A DNA stretch of 64,000 nt, from the NCBI RefSeq assembly GCF_009834875.1, contig NZ_WVHT01000009.1, forward strand, positions 1 to 64,000. Direction: 5' to 3'. Shown one piece after another: positions 46,140-55,657 of the stretch. The notes below the pieces were generated by a model, which saw only the letters and a program-made list of their open reading frames with translations, ran no database searches and was not told where the DNA came from. The number at the start of each line of letters is the position of its first letter. Position 1 is the first letter of the stretch. This DNA is from Hufsiella arboris. GTDB lineage: Bacteria > Bacteroidota > Bacteroidia > Sphingobacteriales > Sphingobacteriaceae. The position numbers and the translations under genes are program-made.

Positions 46140-48065
46140 ATGAACTTACAGGTTTCTTCATTCGAAGACTACAAAAAGACTTACGACTACAGCGTTAAAG
46201 AGCCAGAAAAATTTTGGGCAGAGATAGCTGAGAATTTCCAGTGGAAAAAGAAGTGGGATACTGTTTTAAACTGGAATTTTAAAGAACCAGCTATTAAATG
46301 GTTTGAAGGAGCGAAACTAAACATAACCGAAAATTGCCTGGATAGGCATTTGGATACTATTGGTGATAAACCTGCAATTATCTGGGAGCCAAACGATCCG
46401 GAAGAAAGCCATCGTGTGCTGACTTATAAACAACTGCATGATAAAGTTTGCCAGTTTGCCGTCGTTTTAAAAAATAACGGAATCCAAAAAGGCGACCGGA
46501 TATGTATCTACATGCCGATGATCCCTGAACTGGCAATAGCCGTTTTAGCATGTGCGCGTATCGGCGCTATCCACTCCGTTGTTTTCGGAGGATTTTCCGC
46601 ACAATCTATCGCCGATCGGATCCAGGACGCCTCATGCAACCTGGTAATTACAGCCGACGGCGGTTTCAGGGGAGGTAAAGATATCCCATTAAAATCAGTC
46701 ATAGACGACGCCCTGGTTCAATGCCCATCTGTAAAAAAAGTTATTGTTGTTACAAGAAGCCGCACGCCGGTTTCTATGATCAAAGGCCGTGACGTTTGGT
46801 GGGAAGATGAAATAAAAAAGGTGGAAACGATGGGTAATCCCGAATGCCCGGCTGAAGAAATGGACGCGGAGGATATGTTGTTCATTCTTTATACCTCAGG
46901 TTCGACAGGAAAACCTAAAGGTGTGGTTCACACCTGCGGAGGTTATATGGTTTATACCGGGTATACGTTTTCAAATGTATTTCAATATCAGCCGGGAGAA
47001 ATCTATTTCTGTACCGCCGACATTGGCTGGATAACAGGCCACTCTTATATAGTATACGGTCCATTATCACAGGGAGCGACCACGGTTCTTTTCGAAGGTG
47101 TGCCAACCTGGCCGAATGCATCAAGATTCTGGGATATCGTTGAAAAACATAAAGTAAACATTCTTTATACTGCGCCGACCGCAATCAGATCTTTAATGGG
47201 TTTTGGATTAGATCCGCTGAAAGGCAAGGATTTAAGCTCCTTAAAAAAGCTGGGTTCTGTTGGAGAACCAATCAATGAAGAGGCATGGCACTGGTTTGAT
47301 GAGCATATCGGGAATAAGGAATGTCCAATCGTTGATACCTGGTGGCAAACAGAAACAGGTGGAATCATGATATCGCCCATAGCTGACGTTACACCTACAA
47401 AACCGGGGTATGCAACTCTGCCCTTGCCGGGTATTCAACCAATACTGGTCGATGAAAATGGAAAGGAATTAGAGGGTAATGACGTAAGCGGGAATCTCTG
47501 CATAAAATTCCCATGGCCGGGAATGCTGAGAACAACTTATGGTGATCATGAACGCTGCCGGACAACCTATTTTGCAACTTATGAAAACTTGTATTTTACT
47601 GGGGACGGATGTTTGCGCGATGCAGATGGCTATTATCGCATCACCGGCCGGGTGGATGACGTATTAAACGTGTCCGGCCACCGGATTGGAACTGCTGAAG
47701 TTGAAAATGCTATAAACATGCACTCAAGCGTTGTTGAATCTGCGGTTGTCGGTTTCCCTCATGATATTAAAGGCCAGGGAGTTTACGCTTATGTAGTTTG
47801 CCCGGAACATCATAGTGACGAGGAACTTACACGTAAGGATATTATCATGACCGTTTCGCGAATTATCGGCCCGATCGCGAAACCTGACAAGATTCAGTTT
47901 GTAAGTGGTTTGCCTAAAACACGATCGGGAAAAATCATGCGCCGTATTCTTCGGAAAATTGCTGAAGGCGATACCTCTAATCTCGGCGACACCTCTACCC
48001 TGCTTGATCCGGGAGTTGTTGACGAGATAAAAATCGGATCGGAAAAAATGAAAGTACATCCCTGA
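46140..48065 (+). CDS. acs: Acetyl-CoA synthetase
   Basis: The 641-residue protein is full-length Acs: VFGGFSAQSIADRIQDA, YTSGSTGKPKGVVHT (AMP/phosphate loop), ADIGWITGHSYIVYGPL, DTWWQTETGG, YFTGDGCLRDADGYYRITGR and the acetylatable Lys598 in TRSGKIMRR. It converts acetate, ATP and CoA to acetyl-CoA. The upstream satP supplies acetate. A strong terminator follows. Confidence 0.97.
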   Translation: MNLQVSSFEDYKKTYDYSVKEPEKFWAEIAENFQWKKKWDTVLNWNFKEPAIKWFEGAKLNITENCLDRHLDTIGDKPAIIWEPNDPEESHRVLTYKQLHDKVCQFAVVLKNNGIQKGDRICIYMPMIPELAIAVLACARIGAIHSVVFGGFSAQSIADRIQDASCNLVITADGGFRGGKDIPLKSVIDDALVQCPSVKKVIVVTRSRTPVSMIKGRDVWWEDEIKKVETMGNPECPAEEMDAEDMLFILYTSGSTGKPKGVVHTCGGYMVYTGYTFSNVFQYQPGEIYFCTADIGWITGHSYIVYGPLSQGATTVLFEGVPTWPNASRFWDIVEKHKVNILYTAPTAIRSLMGFGLDPLKGKDLSSLKKLGSVGEPINEEAWHWFDEHIGNKECPIVDTWWQTETGGIMISPIADVTPTKPGYATLPLPGIQPILVDENGKELEGNDVSGNLCIKFPWPGMLRTTYGDHERCRTTYFATYENLYFTGDGCLRDADGYYRITGRVDDVLNVSGHRIGTAEVENAINMHSSVVESAVVGFPHDIKGQGVYAYVVCPEHHSDEELTRKDIIMTVSRIIGPIAKPDKIQFVSGLPKTRSGKIMRRILRKIAEGDTSNLGDTSTLLDPGVVDEIKIGSEKMKVHP

Positions 48066-48071
48066 TAATAT

Positions 48072-48109
48072 TTTAAAGGTCTGTCTCCCAACTTCGACAG
48101 ACCTTTAAA
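48072..48109 (+). terminator. Intrinsic terminator of satP-acs
   Basis: TTTAAAGGTCTGTC and GACAGACCTTTAAA form a perfect 14-bp stem with a 10-base loop, 7 bases after the acs stop. Also usable by the convergent gene. Confidence 0.85.
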
Positions 48110-48119
48110 GTATTATTTT

Positions 48120-49151
48120 TTACAAAGTGATTTTTCGGATCTTGGTGCTACGATAAAACTCTGTGAAATAAATGGCACTTTCATCTTTGGAAATTGCCAG
48201 TTTAAATGCGTGAACATCCGCGTCCCTTCCAACTCCGTCGCGGTCATCCGAATAAGTTTCGTTAGGACCGGCGATTACTTCCACAGTATTTTTCTTGAGA
48301 TCGATTTTTTTAATGAACTCGTTATCTGCGACATAGATGGCACTACCATCTCTTTTAGCAGTAATTCCGGTAACATCCGTAAAATGGTAGCTGATCGTAG
48401 CAGGTTTAATTACTTTGTTTTTATCCAAAATGTATAACTGGGGTTCGTCAACAGGGTTAACCGGGCCATATGTGCGTCCCATCAAATACTTAACGCCGTC
48501 CTTACAGGCAGCTATCAATTCAAACCTTATAGTAAGACTTACATCATCTATCTTTAATATTAGTGACAATGGAAGTCGCTTTAACGGTTCAATCTGATAT
48601 ACGAAAAAATTATCCTGGATGCGGGCTCTGTCTATTGCCCACACTAAGTTAAGCTGCGGATCTGCGCTTAAGCCTCCCTGATCAACCAGCTCGCGACTTA
48701 TCGGATGATCGCTGCTACCTGGTTTAAAACTTATAATTGAGGGAGAAGATCTGAAATCACCATTCTGGGAAAAAGTAATGGTGCCATCATTTGTAACAGC
48801 GATTTCTCCAGGTGCGAACAATGCAGGAAGGGAATTTTCCGGGTAGTGGATTGTTGTAACAATGCTGTCTGATTCAATTTTTCGAAGGCTCGATGCAATA
48901 GGATCCGTTATATAGATATTATTGCTCACGGCGGAAACTGCTATCCCATTTGGGCCGATAAAATATGCATTTTTACCAATTCCATCTTTCTGTTCTTCTG
49001 TGTTGTTTCCACCGGCAATGGTAGTTACTGTGTATTGTGAAGAAGTACCAAGCGTCTTGGGCTTTCCCAAATCATCCATGTTTTCGCTTTTGCAACCAAT
49101 TCCAAGCAACACGACTCCTGCCGCTACCTTGAATAAAATATCAGATTTCAT
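48120..49151 (-). CDS. NHL/beta-propeller-like lipoprotein
   Basis: The 343-residue protein has a lipoprotein signal (VVLLGIGCKSEN, Cys at about residue 20), then YTVTTIAGGNNTEE, GIGKNAYFIGPNGIAVSAVS and NNIYITDPIASSLRKIE, the pattern of NHL/SMP-30-type propellers. Later blades are more degenerate (TGITAKRDGSAIYVADNEFI, AISKDESAIYFTE). It is paralogous to the neighbouring gene at 49.2 kb. Function unknown; outer-membrane or periplasmic. Confidence 0.8.
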   Translation of the reverse strand: MKSDILFKVAAGVVLLGIGCKSENMDDLGKPKTLGTSSQYTVTTIAGGNNTEEQKDGIGKNAYFIGPNGIAVSAVSNNIYITDPIASSLRKIESDSIVTTIHYPENSLPALFAPGEIAVTNDGTITFSQNGDFRSSPSIISFKPGSSDHPISRELVDQGGLSADPQLNLVWAIDRARIQDNFFVYQIEPLKRLPLSLILKIDDVSLTIRFELIAACKDGVKYLMGRTYGPVNPVDEPQLYILDKNKVIKPATISYHFTDVTGITAKRDGSAIYVADNEFIKKIDLKKNTVEVIAGPNETYSDDRDGVGRDADVHAFKLAISKDESAIYFTEFYRSTKIRKITL

Positions 49152-49171
49152 AGTTCTTTGCTTAAGTTGCG

Positions 49172-50260
49172 TTAATGTCCTTTATAGCCGGGAAGCGTCA
49201 TCATTCTAACGCCATTGTTATTCCGGTCAGTGAAGTAAAGTATATGTCGTTTATCATCAATGGCTAATCCCCAGGCATTAATATCAGTTTCAATACCGGT
49301 TGTACTTGTTCTTCCGCGTGGGTAATAAATATTAGAGACTATACCATTTTCAACTTTTTTGATAGCTCCGTCACTTGCTAGAAAAATGGTTCTTCCATCT
49401 GCGGTAGCCGCAATATCAGTCGCATTAGGGAATACCTCCCCATAATTGTAAGGTGGTATAGTAAACACCGGCGCTATTTTGGTAAAAACACGTTCCTGGG
49501 TGAATTTGTAAAGCTGGTAAGCTGTAACCAAATACTTAACACCATTTGGGCCTGCGTAAATCGCGTTTGGATATTCCAAAGTAAAAAGTCCGCCACCCGG
49601 GCTTCGTATCGCAAGTGTATCTCTTGGAATAGTAAAATTCGGCAATTGTATATGGTCCGACCAGAACTTGCCGATACCGCCAGCGCCGGTGAACCAGAAA
49701 AATTCCTGATACGGATCCTGAGACATTCCAGACACGTTTAAATTAGATGTTTGAACCGTATAAATACTGCGACCAGGTTTATAAATTCTTCCGAATACGA
49801 TATTGTTCAGGGTATTAAAAAGAACGTTGATAGTACCATCATCGCTTACTCCGACGCGTAATGGTCGCAGCATTTTCAATCCGTTGGAACCAGTCGGAGT
49901 GTTTAAAGTTGTAACCGTGCCTACATATTGGATTGTTGAATTAGGCCCGGGCTTAAGTACAACTTTTCGAATCGCACTATTTCCTGCATCCGCAATGTAT
50001 AACGTGTCTTTATTTTTAAGTTGGATACCGGCAGGACCAGAAAAATGCGCATCCCTTCCCTCCCCGTCCCGAAACATCGGAGCAAGCGACGATCCGCCGG
50101 CAACCGTGTAAAGCGTATAGGGTGGAATGTTTACCATTGCCTTTACCTGATCTGTGGTACTAAGTTGAGCATCAGGTTCCGGGAAGTTTTCTTCCTTACA
50201 GGTAACAAATAAAAACGATGAAACAACAACCCAGGTGAGCGATGTAATTTTTAGATTCAT
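49172..50260 (-). CDS. NHL/beta-propeller-like lipoprotein
   Basis: ATG 50260 gives 362 residues with a lipoprotein signal (VVSSFLFVTCKEEN); an upstream start would add nine residues. The body has YTVAGGSSLAPMFRDGEGRD, AHFSGPAGIQLKNKDTLYIA and DAGNSAIRKV, then IAATADGRTIFLASDGAIKK and GLAIDDKRHILYFTDRNNNG. Similar order to the next gene at 48.1 kb, 20 bases downstream, so a tandem duplication. Typical of surface lipoproteins; substrate unknown. Confidence 0.8.
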   Translation of the reverse strand: MNLKITSLTWVVVSSFLFVTCKEENFPEPDAQLSTTDQVKAMVNIPPYTLYTVAGGSSLAPMFRDGEGRDAHFSGPAGIQLKNKDTLYIADAGNSAIRKVVLKPGPNSTIQYVGTVTTLNTPTGSNGLKMLRPLRVGVSDDGTINVLFNTLNNIVFGRIYKPGRSIYTVQTSNLNVSGMSQDPYQEFFWFTGAGGIGKFWSDHIQLPNFTIPRDTLAIRSPGGGLFTLEYPNAIYAGPNGVKYLVTAYQLYKFTQERVFTKIAPVFTIPPYNYGEVFPNATDIAATADGRTIFLASDGAIKKVENGIVSNIYYPRGRTSTTGIETDINAWGLAIDDKRHILYFTDRNNNGVRMMTLPGYKGH

Positions 50261-50414
50261 AATGCATAGGGTTAGTAAGAGTACCAAATTTACCTATGCG
50301 TACGTCCTTTATCATGAACACAGAATGATTGCCCATGAATTGTGATGTTATGAGAAATTTCAACCAGGCATGGACAGGTGGCGAATTTATGGTTTTCAAA
50401 ACCCATAAAATAAA

Positions 50415-50440
50415 AAAGCAATCGTTGTAACAACTGCTTT
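50415..50440. terminator. Orphan hairpin in a 390-base spacer
   Basis: AAAAGCA and TGCTTTT with inner GTTG/CAAC form a stem with a 3-base bulge, T-rich on both sides. It lies between the divergent starts at 50260 and 50650, where no gene needs it. The rest of the spacer is AT-rich without a gene. Confidence 0.4.
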
Positions 50441-50649
50441 TCTTCTAATTTCCCGGTGAACCGCGTCGTATCAGGATTCCCACACTTAAACGGCAGTTAT
50501 TTGCAATTTGTTACACATTGAAAATTTTTATTTTTTTTTCATGTTTTAGCGTAACAAATATCATTTCAAGTGGCGTATACAATTAAAAACTACACAGATT
50601 TTATCACAAGTAGTTCACACTCGATTGTTAAACTTTAATTGTAACACAC

Positions 50650-51249
50650 ATGAAAACTCTTTTAACAAGTAAAATTACGCTGGTAATATTATTTCTTTTA
50701 ACGTTCTCAACAGCTATGTGTAAAGAATCCGATTTCTACGTTAATGTAAAACAAGATACTGTATGGGGTTCTATTAAAGCAACAGATAATACCTGGATCA
50801 AATTCAAGGAAGAAAATAAAGCCGACTACGAAAAAATTTCTATCGACCAAATAAAAGAATATTATAAGAGTGAAGATAAAACACATTGCTACGCCATGAC
50901 GCTACCTGGTTCATCGAAACCAAAATTTTTAGCCTTACTCGAAGAAGGCGCTATTAATCTTTATGAAGTTTCCTCTTTCAGCAATGCATTTAACACAACT
51001 TCAAACATTGTGCAATGGTACACGTCAAAAAATAATTCAACATTAGAAGAAGTTAAAGCAAATCTATATTCAGTTAAAAAAAGCAAGGACGAACGCAATG
51101 AAGTGTTTTACGATCTTTTCAAAGACGACTATGAACTGTTTTACGACGTTAAAAAATTCGCGAATTTAGAATTTGGCCAAATGAGAGAGTGGATAAAAAA
51201 ATATAACGACAAGCAATATTCCAAAGACAGATTAATTGCTCAAAATTAG
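50650..51249 (+). CDS. Exported protein of unknown function
   Basis: The 199-residue protein has a signal peptide (MKTLLTSKITLVILFLLTFS, cleavage near TAMC; the Cys could be lipidated). The mature part has DFYVNVKQDTVWGSIKATDN, KISIDQIKEYYKSEDKTHCY and FLALLEEGAINLYEV, and a charged helical C terminus. It resembles no family I know. ATG 50650 follows an AT-rich leader. Confidence 0.65.
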   Translation: MKTLLTSKITLVILFLLTFSTAMCKESDFYVNVKQDTVWGSIKATDNTWIKFKEENKADYEKISIDQIKEYYKSEDKTHCYAMTLPGSSKPKFLALLEEGAINLYEVSSFSNAFNTTSNIVQWYTSKNNSTLEEVKANLYSVKKSKDERNEVFYDLFKDDYELFYDVKKFANLEFGQMREWIKKYNDKQYSKDRLIAQN

Positions 51250-51363
51250 TGTTTTAGTTTAAGATTGGTTAGGTGTAAAAGGTTCTCTTTGGGAGCCTTT
51301 TCTTTTTACAAACTTTCTAGCATACCGAGCGTTTATTTAAGTATAAATCAAATAAACACTACC

Positions 51364-51549
51364 ATGGATAAATTAGAGTTAAAAGGCAAATGGAACGAGC
51401 TGAAAGGCAAAGTTAAGCAAGCTTATGGCGATCTTACAGATGACGATTTGAAATATGAAGATGGCCAGGATGATGAATTATATGGCCGCCTTCAGCAGAA
51501 GACAGGAAAGACCCGGGAAGGCGTAATTGAATGGCTAAAAAGCTTATAA
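51364..51549 (+). CDS. CsbD-family stress protein
   Basis: ATG 51364 gives 61 residues: [20 protein letters not shown], then [34 protein letters not shown]. This is the CsbD-like fold, often induced by general stress; its biochemical role is unknown. Upstream in-frame codons are not plausible. A long palindromic terminator follows. Confidence 0.93.
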   Translation: MDKLELKGKWNELKGKVKQAYGDLTDDDLKYEDGQDDELYGRLQQKTGKTREGVIEWLKSL

Positions 51550-51561
51550 ATTTAAAGTAAC

Positions 51562-51593
51562 AAAAAAGTCCGGTCAATTGACCGGACTTTTTT
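51562..51593. terminator. Bidirectional terminator between csbD-like and M16 genes
   Basis: A perfect palindrome of 16 bases per side (AAAAAAGTCCGGTCAA and its inverse) serves both convergent genes, with A/T tracts on both ends. Confidence 0.9.
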
Positions 51594-51595
51594 GT

Positions 51596-54529
51596 TTAAT
51601 ATCCGAAGATGTCTTTTAGATCTAATTTGGTAAGCTCACCATATTTCTTCAGATCATCGTCTTTAACACGCTTTTCTGATGCGACAATACAATATGTGTA
51701 GGGCTTATTTTTAAGTTCCTGTTCATGGAACTTTTTCATGTCCGCAAAAGTCATCGTATTTACAGAATTGAAAATATCCTTCCTGTAATCATAATCAATG
51801 CCCCTGCGTTTGGCATTAAGATAACTCGTTAAAATTCCGTCCTGCGTAATTCGCTCAGTTTCTAACGATTTTTGAATATTATCTTTAGCCACCGCAAGTA
51901 CTTTTTCTGATTCCGGCAAATTATTAAGCAATTCATTCATGCTATTGATCGCTTCGTTCATTTTGTCTGCTTGTGTTCCAACATAGGCAATCATGGTATT
52001 TCGGTCGTTCTTTTTAACCGGTGTACTATAAAAAGCATAGGTAGAATAAGCCAAGGCTTTTGACTCGCGAATCGTCTGGAAAACGATCGCACTCATTCCG
52101 CTTCCGAAATAGTTATTGAATAATTCTACAGACGGAAGTTCCGAAGGTGCAAAATCATCAGTATTTCTTATCCAATCAATTTCTGCCTGAACCATATCAT
52201 AGTTTGCAAATAACACCTTGCTTTTATCCTGCGAGATTTTTACGAACTTTTTGGCTTCAGGAACATTCTTGAAAGACGCTGGTGTACGGTGAAGTGGTTG
52301 AAGTGTCGATCCAAGTTGTGTTGCTCCTAATGGACCATAATATAACACCTGATGTGAATAACTGGCAAGATCATGCAAGATTGCAACCAGGTCATCTGCT
52401 TTTAAAGCATTAAGTTCTTCATCACTCAGACTATTGTTAAATGGATTTTGGGGACCGTATTGTGCGTAACTTACCAATCCCTGCAGAATTGAGCTTTTAT
52501 TAAGCTTCGCGTTTTCACGGCTTTTCCTGAGTCGTGTTTTCAATCCTTCAAGTGCCTGTTCGTCAGGCTTGCAAGAAGTAATTAAAGATTCATAAAGGCT
52601 GACGGCTTTAGCAAAATTTTCCTGCAATCCGCTGATATTTACTGTTGTTATTTCACCGGTTGCCTGAATATTGAATGTGGAAGCGATTTTGTAAAACGCC
52701 TTGCTGATATCTTCCGCGGTCATCTTATCCGTTCCAAGATATTGAAGATATTGAGCTGCAACAGGCAAAAGTTTGTTGTTCCAGCTTCCCATATCGTATC
52801 GATATGACAATCTATAGATTGAATTATCCTTATTTTGAACGGCAAGAACATTGAGTGGGCCGGATTTAGCGCGCTGAATATCTTTGTCATAATCCAGCCA
52901 AACCGGATTAACCTTGTTGGCAGGAATCGCGTTAACTTTTTGTAAAAACGGCGATTGTGCCTCGCGATTCACTTCAACCGGAGTAATTGGCGGCTTCTCA
53001 ACTTTTACGATATTTTTGTCCTCACCCTGCCTTTTGTAAACAATCGCGTAATCATTAGCCCCGAGATATTTATTGGCGAAAGCGACGATTTGCGGCTTAC
53101 TGATTTTGGACAAGTCATTTACGTTTGCAACAACGGTTCTCCAGTCAACACCAGATGTAAAAGCATCCATCAAATTACTGGCCCTGTTGTAATAGCTTTC
53201 GTTATCTTCAATTGTGCTGCGTTTCAGATTGTTAACAATTGACGAGATGAGATCGTCAGAGAATTCGCCTTTTTTCAACTTTTCGATCTCCGTAAGCATT
53301 AATCCTTTTACATCATCAAGCGACTGGCCTTTTACAGGATTGCCTTGTAGCAGAAGAACGCTATAGTCTTTTAAGGTATAAGGACTTGCCGAAGCACTCA
53401 ACAATTTCTGTTTTTTAACAAGGTCGAGGTCAAATAAACCGGCTTTTCCGTTCGTCAAAATTTCGCCAACCAGGTTTAACATCTGGGCATCCTTTGTATT
53501 TGCTCCAGGGAAACGGTAACCAATCATAACATTTTCCGGATTCGGACCAAAAACTTCGCGGACGACAGGAGAAGTAATTGGTTTTTCCGGCGAAAAAGTA
53601 TAAGGAGGAATAGGCTTGTTTTTCATGTAGCTGAAGCTTTGATCAACTTTCTTGATCATTACATCAGGATTAAAATCGCCGGACATAATTACGCCCATAT
53701 TATTCGGTACGTAATAAGTGTAATAGTATTTCCTGATCTCTTTAAGCGAAGGATTTTTCAGGTGCTCAACAGTACCAATAGTGGTTTGCTTGCCATAATT
53801 GTTGTTCTGAAAAAGAGCGCCAAACATCGCTTCAAAAACTTTTCTGCCGTCGTTATCCAGACCACGATTTTTCTCTTCATAAACTGCTTCAAGTTCAGTA
53901 TGGAAAATTCGAAGCACCGGGTCACGGAAACGTTCTGACTGAAGCGCCAGATATTTATCAACAGCAGAGCTCGGAACATCGTCTGTATAAACCGTTTGCT
54001 CAAATGAGGTAAAAGCATTAGTTCCCTGTCCGCCCATCGCCGCCATCATCTTATCATATTCATTTGCTATCGCAAACTTTGCTGCTTGGCCCGAAACGCT
54101 ATCTATCTCTTTATATATCGCTTTGCGTTTAGCTTCGTCTGTTGTCGAATTGTACTCTTCGTACAGGTTATCGATCTTATCAAGAAGCGGCTTTTCTTTC
54201 GTCCAGTCAAGGGTTCCATATTTTTCAGTTCCTTTAAACATCATATGCTCAAGGTAGTGAGCCAGGCCAGTATGGTCAGCGGGATCTGTTTTACTGCCAG
54301 CTTTTACCGCAATAAACGATTGAATGCGCGGCTGCTTTGGTGTCGGGCTAAGAATAACCGTTAATCCATTTTTTAGCGTATAAAAACGCGAATTTGTGGG
54401 ATCGCCGGTTACATATTTGTAAGTGTAACCAGCAGATGTCGCCTGCTTCCATTCAAATTTGGTCTGCGCTATTATATTACTGGTGGAAGCTACCAGCAAA
54501 AACGCGACGATGAGTCGTAGTTTCTTCAT
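51596..54529 (-). CDS. M16-family (pitrilysin-like) zinc peptidase
   Basis: ATG 54529 gives 977 residues with a signal peptide (cleaved near NIIAQ). The first M16 domain has the HxxEH zinc site in GLAHYLEHMMFKGTEKYG and a downstream Glu in ELEAVYEEKNRGLDND. The second half is a non-catalytic M16_C-type domain pair (FGSGMSAIVFQTIRESKALA). Two-domain secreted M16 proteins are common in Bacteroidota and degrade peptides in the periplasm or outside. An 11-residue longer start is possible but less likely. Confidence 0.93.
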   Translation of the reverse strand: MKKLRLIVAFLLVASTSNIIAQTKFEWKQATSAGYTYKYVTGDPTNSRFYTLKNGLTVILSPTPKQPRIQSFIAVKAGSKTDPADHTGLAHYLEHMMFKGTEKYGTLDWTKEKPLLDKIDNLYEEYNSTTDEAKRKAIYKEIDSVSGQAAKFAIANEYDKMMAAMGGQGTNAFTSFEQTVYTDDVPSSAVDKYLALQSERFRDPVLRIFHTELEAVYEEKNRGLDNDGRKVFEAMFGALFQNNNYGKQTTIGTVEHLKNPSLKEIRKYYYTYYVPNNMGVIMSGDFNPDVMIKKVDQSFSYMKNKPIPPYTFSPEKPITSPVVREVFGPNPENVMIGYRFPGANTKDAQMLNLVGEILTNGKAGLFDLDLVKKQKLLSASASPYTLKDYSVLLLQGNPVKGQSLDDVKGLMLTEIEKLKKGEFSDDLISSIVNNLKRSTIEDNESYYNRASNLMDAFTSGVDWRTVVANVNDLSKISKPQIVAFANKYLGANDYAIVYKRQGEDKNIVKVEKPPITPVEVNREAQSPFLQKVNAIPANKVNPVWLDYDKDIQRAKSGPLNVLAVQNKDNSIYRLSYRYDMGSWNNKLLPVAAQYLQYLGTDKMTAEDISKAFYKIASTFNIQATGEITTVNISGLQENFAKAVSLYESLITSCKPDEQALEGLKTRLRKSRENAKLNKSSILQGLVSYAQYGPQNPFNNSLSDEELNALKADDLVAILHDLASYSHQVLYYGPLGATQLGSTLQPLHRTPASFKNVPEAKKFVKISQDKSKVLFANYDMVQAEIDWIRNTDDFAPSELPSVELFNNYFGSGMSAIVFQTIRESKALAYSTYAFYSTPVKKNDRNTMIAYVGTQADKMNEAINSMNELLNNLPESEKVLAVAKDNIQKSLETERITQDGILTSYLNAKRRGIDYDYRKDIFNSVNTMTFADMKKFHEQELKNKPYTYCIVASEKRVKDDDLKKYGELTKLDLKDIFGY

Positions 54530-54625
54530 ATTACTGACATTAAACTCTAAAAGTATCATTTTTTTACAGCTTTATTTATTGACCGATCTCAAAAGGCGGG
54601 TAAATCAAAAATTGTAATTTTGTGC

Positions 54626-55405
54626 ATGAAAAATCATAAGCCAACCATTCTGGTCGTAAATGATGACGACATCGATGCCCCGGGAATTCATGCGCTGATA
54701 AGTGTGATGAAAGAGCTAGGCAATGTTGTCGTTGTGGCACCGGATACTCCGCAGTCTGGAATGGGACATGCAATTACCATTGCGAAGCCGTTACGTTTAG
54801 ATAAAGTTGGCCTTTACGAAGGCGTTGAAATGTACAAGACCTCAGGCACGCCGGTGGATTGTGTTAAACTCGCAGTAAACAAAATTTTCAAAGGAAAGAA
54901 GCCCGACCTTTGCGTTTCGGGGATAAATCACGGTTTAAATCATTCAATAAACGTGATCTATTCCGGCACCATGTCAGCAGCCGTGGAAGGCGCCATTGAA
55001 AGCATCCCGTCAATCGGCTTTTCTTACGACGACTTCACATACGCTGCAGATTTCAGCAAATGCCTGCCTTTTGTTAAGGTGATTGCGCAAAGAGTGTTAG
55101 AGCATGGATTACCTGCCGGAACTTTATTAAATGTAAACTTTCCGAAAACAGATACTATCAAGGGAATTAAGATCTGCCGCCAGGCAAATGCAAAATACGC
55201 CGAGGAATTTGATGAGCGGCTTGATCCGCATAAAAGAAAATATTACTGGCTAACAGGAGTTTTTCAAAACGCCGACAAAGGCGAAGACACCGATGTTTGG
55301 GCTCTCGACAATTATTACGCATCGGTAGTACCTATTCAATTTGACATGACAGCGCATCACGCCATCCCTCTTTTAAACACCTGGAAATTTAATGAAGAAA
55401 AATAA
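54626..55405 (+). CDS. surE: 5'-nucleotidase SurE
   Basis: ATG 54626 gives 259 residues. Motifs: ILVVNDDDIDAPGIHAL (metal-binding Asp pair), VVVVAPDTPQSGMGHAIT, SGTPVDCVKLAV, PDLCVSGINHGLNH and SGTMSAAVEGA. It dephosphorylates nucleoside monophosphates. The next gene overlaps its end by 14 bases, and lpxB follows. Confidence 0.96.
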   Translation: MKNHKPTILVVNDDDIDAPGIHALISVMKELGNVVVVAPDTPQSGMGHAITIAKPLRLDKVGLYEGVEMYKTSGTPVDCVKLAVNKIFKGKKPDLCVSGINHGLNHSINVIYSGTMSAAVEGAIESIPSIGFSYDDFTYAADFSKCLPFVKVIAQRVLEHGLPAGTLLNVNFPKTDTIKGIKICRQANAKYAEEFDERLDPHKRKYYWLTGVFQNADKGEDTDVWALDNYYASVVPIQFDMTAHHAIPLLNTWKFNEEK

Positions 55406-55652
55406 CGTCTGGCTGGGAACATTTCTTGGCCTTTTATTACCTGCTACTGCCGCTTTCTTTGTAGGCTACTTAAAGAAAAACATTGTTATTTTAGGAAAAG
55501 CAGATTTACTGTACATCGGTTGCGTAGCGATTAATTTGTTTTTAGTGCGTTATTACTTTAAAAAAAACTGCGAAAATACTGCACGTGGAATTGTAGGCTC
55601 GACTTTTATTTGTGCGATGATTTTTTTCTGGTATAAAATGCACCAATCTTAA
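55392..55652 (+). CDS. Small membrane protein between surE and lpxB
   Basis: The 86-residue protein has three hydrophobic helices (about 5-24, 38-54 and 64-80) with basic loops (YLKKN, YYFKKNC). ATG 55392 overlaps surE by 14 bases, and lpxB begins 5 bases after its stop, so it is translationally coupled in the unit. No family is recognised. Confidence 0.8.
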   Translation: MKKNNVWLGTFLGLLLPATAAFFVGYLKKNIVILGKADLLYIGCVAINLFLVRYYFKKNCENTARGIVGSTFICAMIFFWYKMHQS

Positions 55653-55657
55653 AACGT

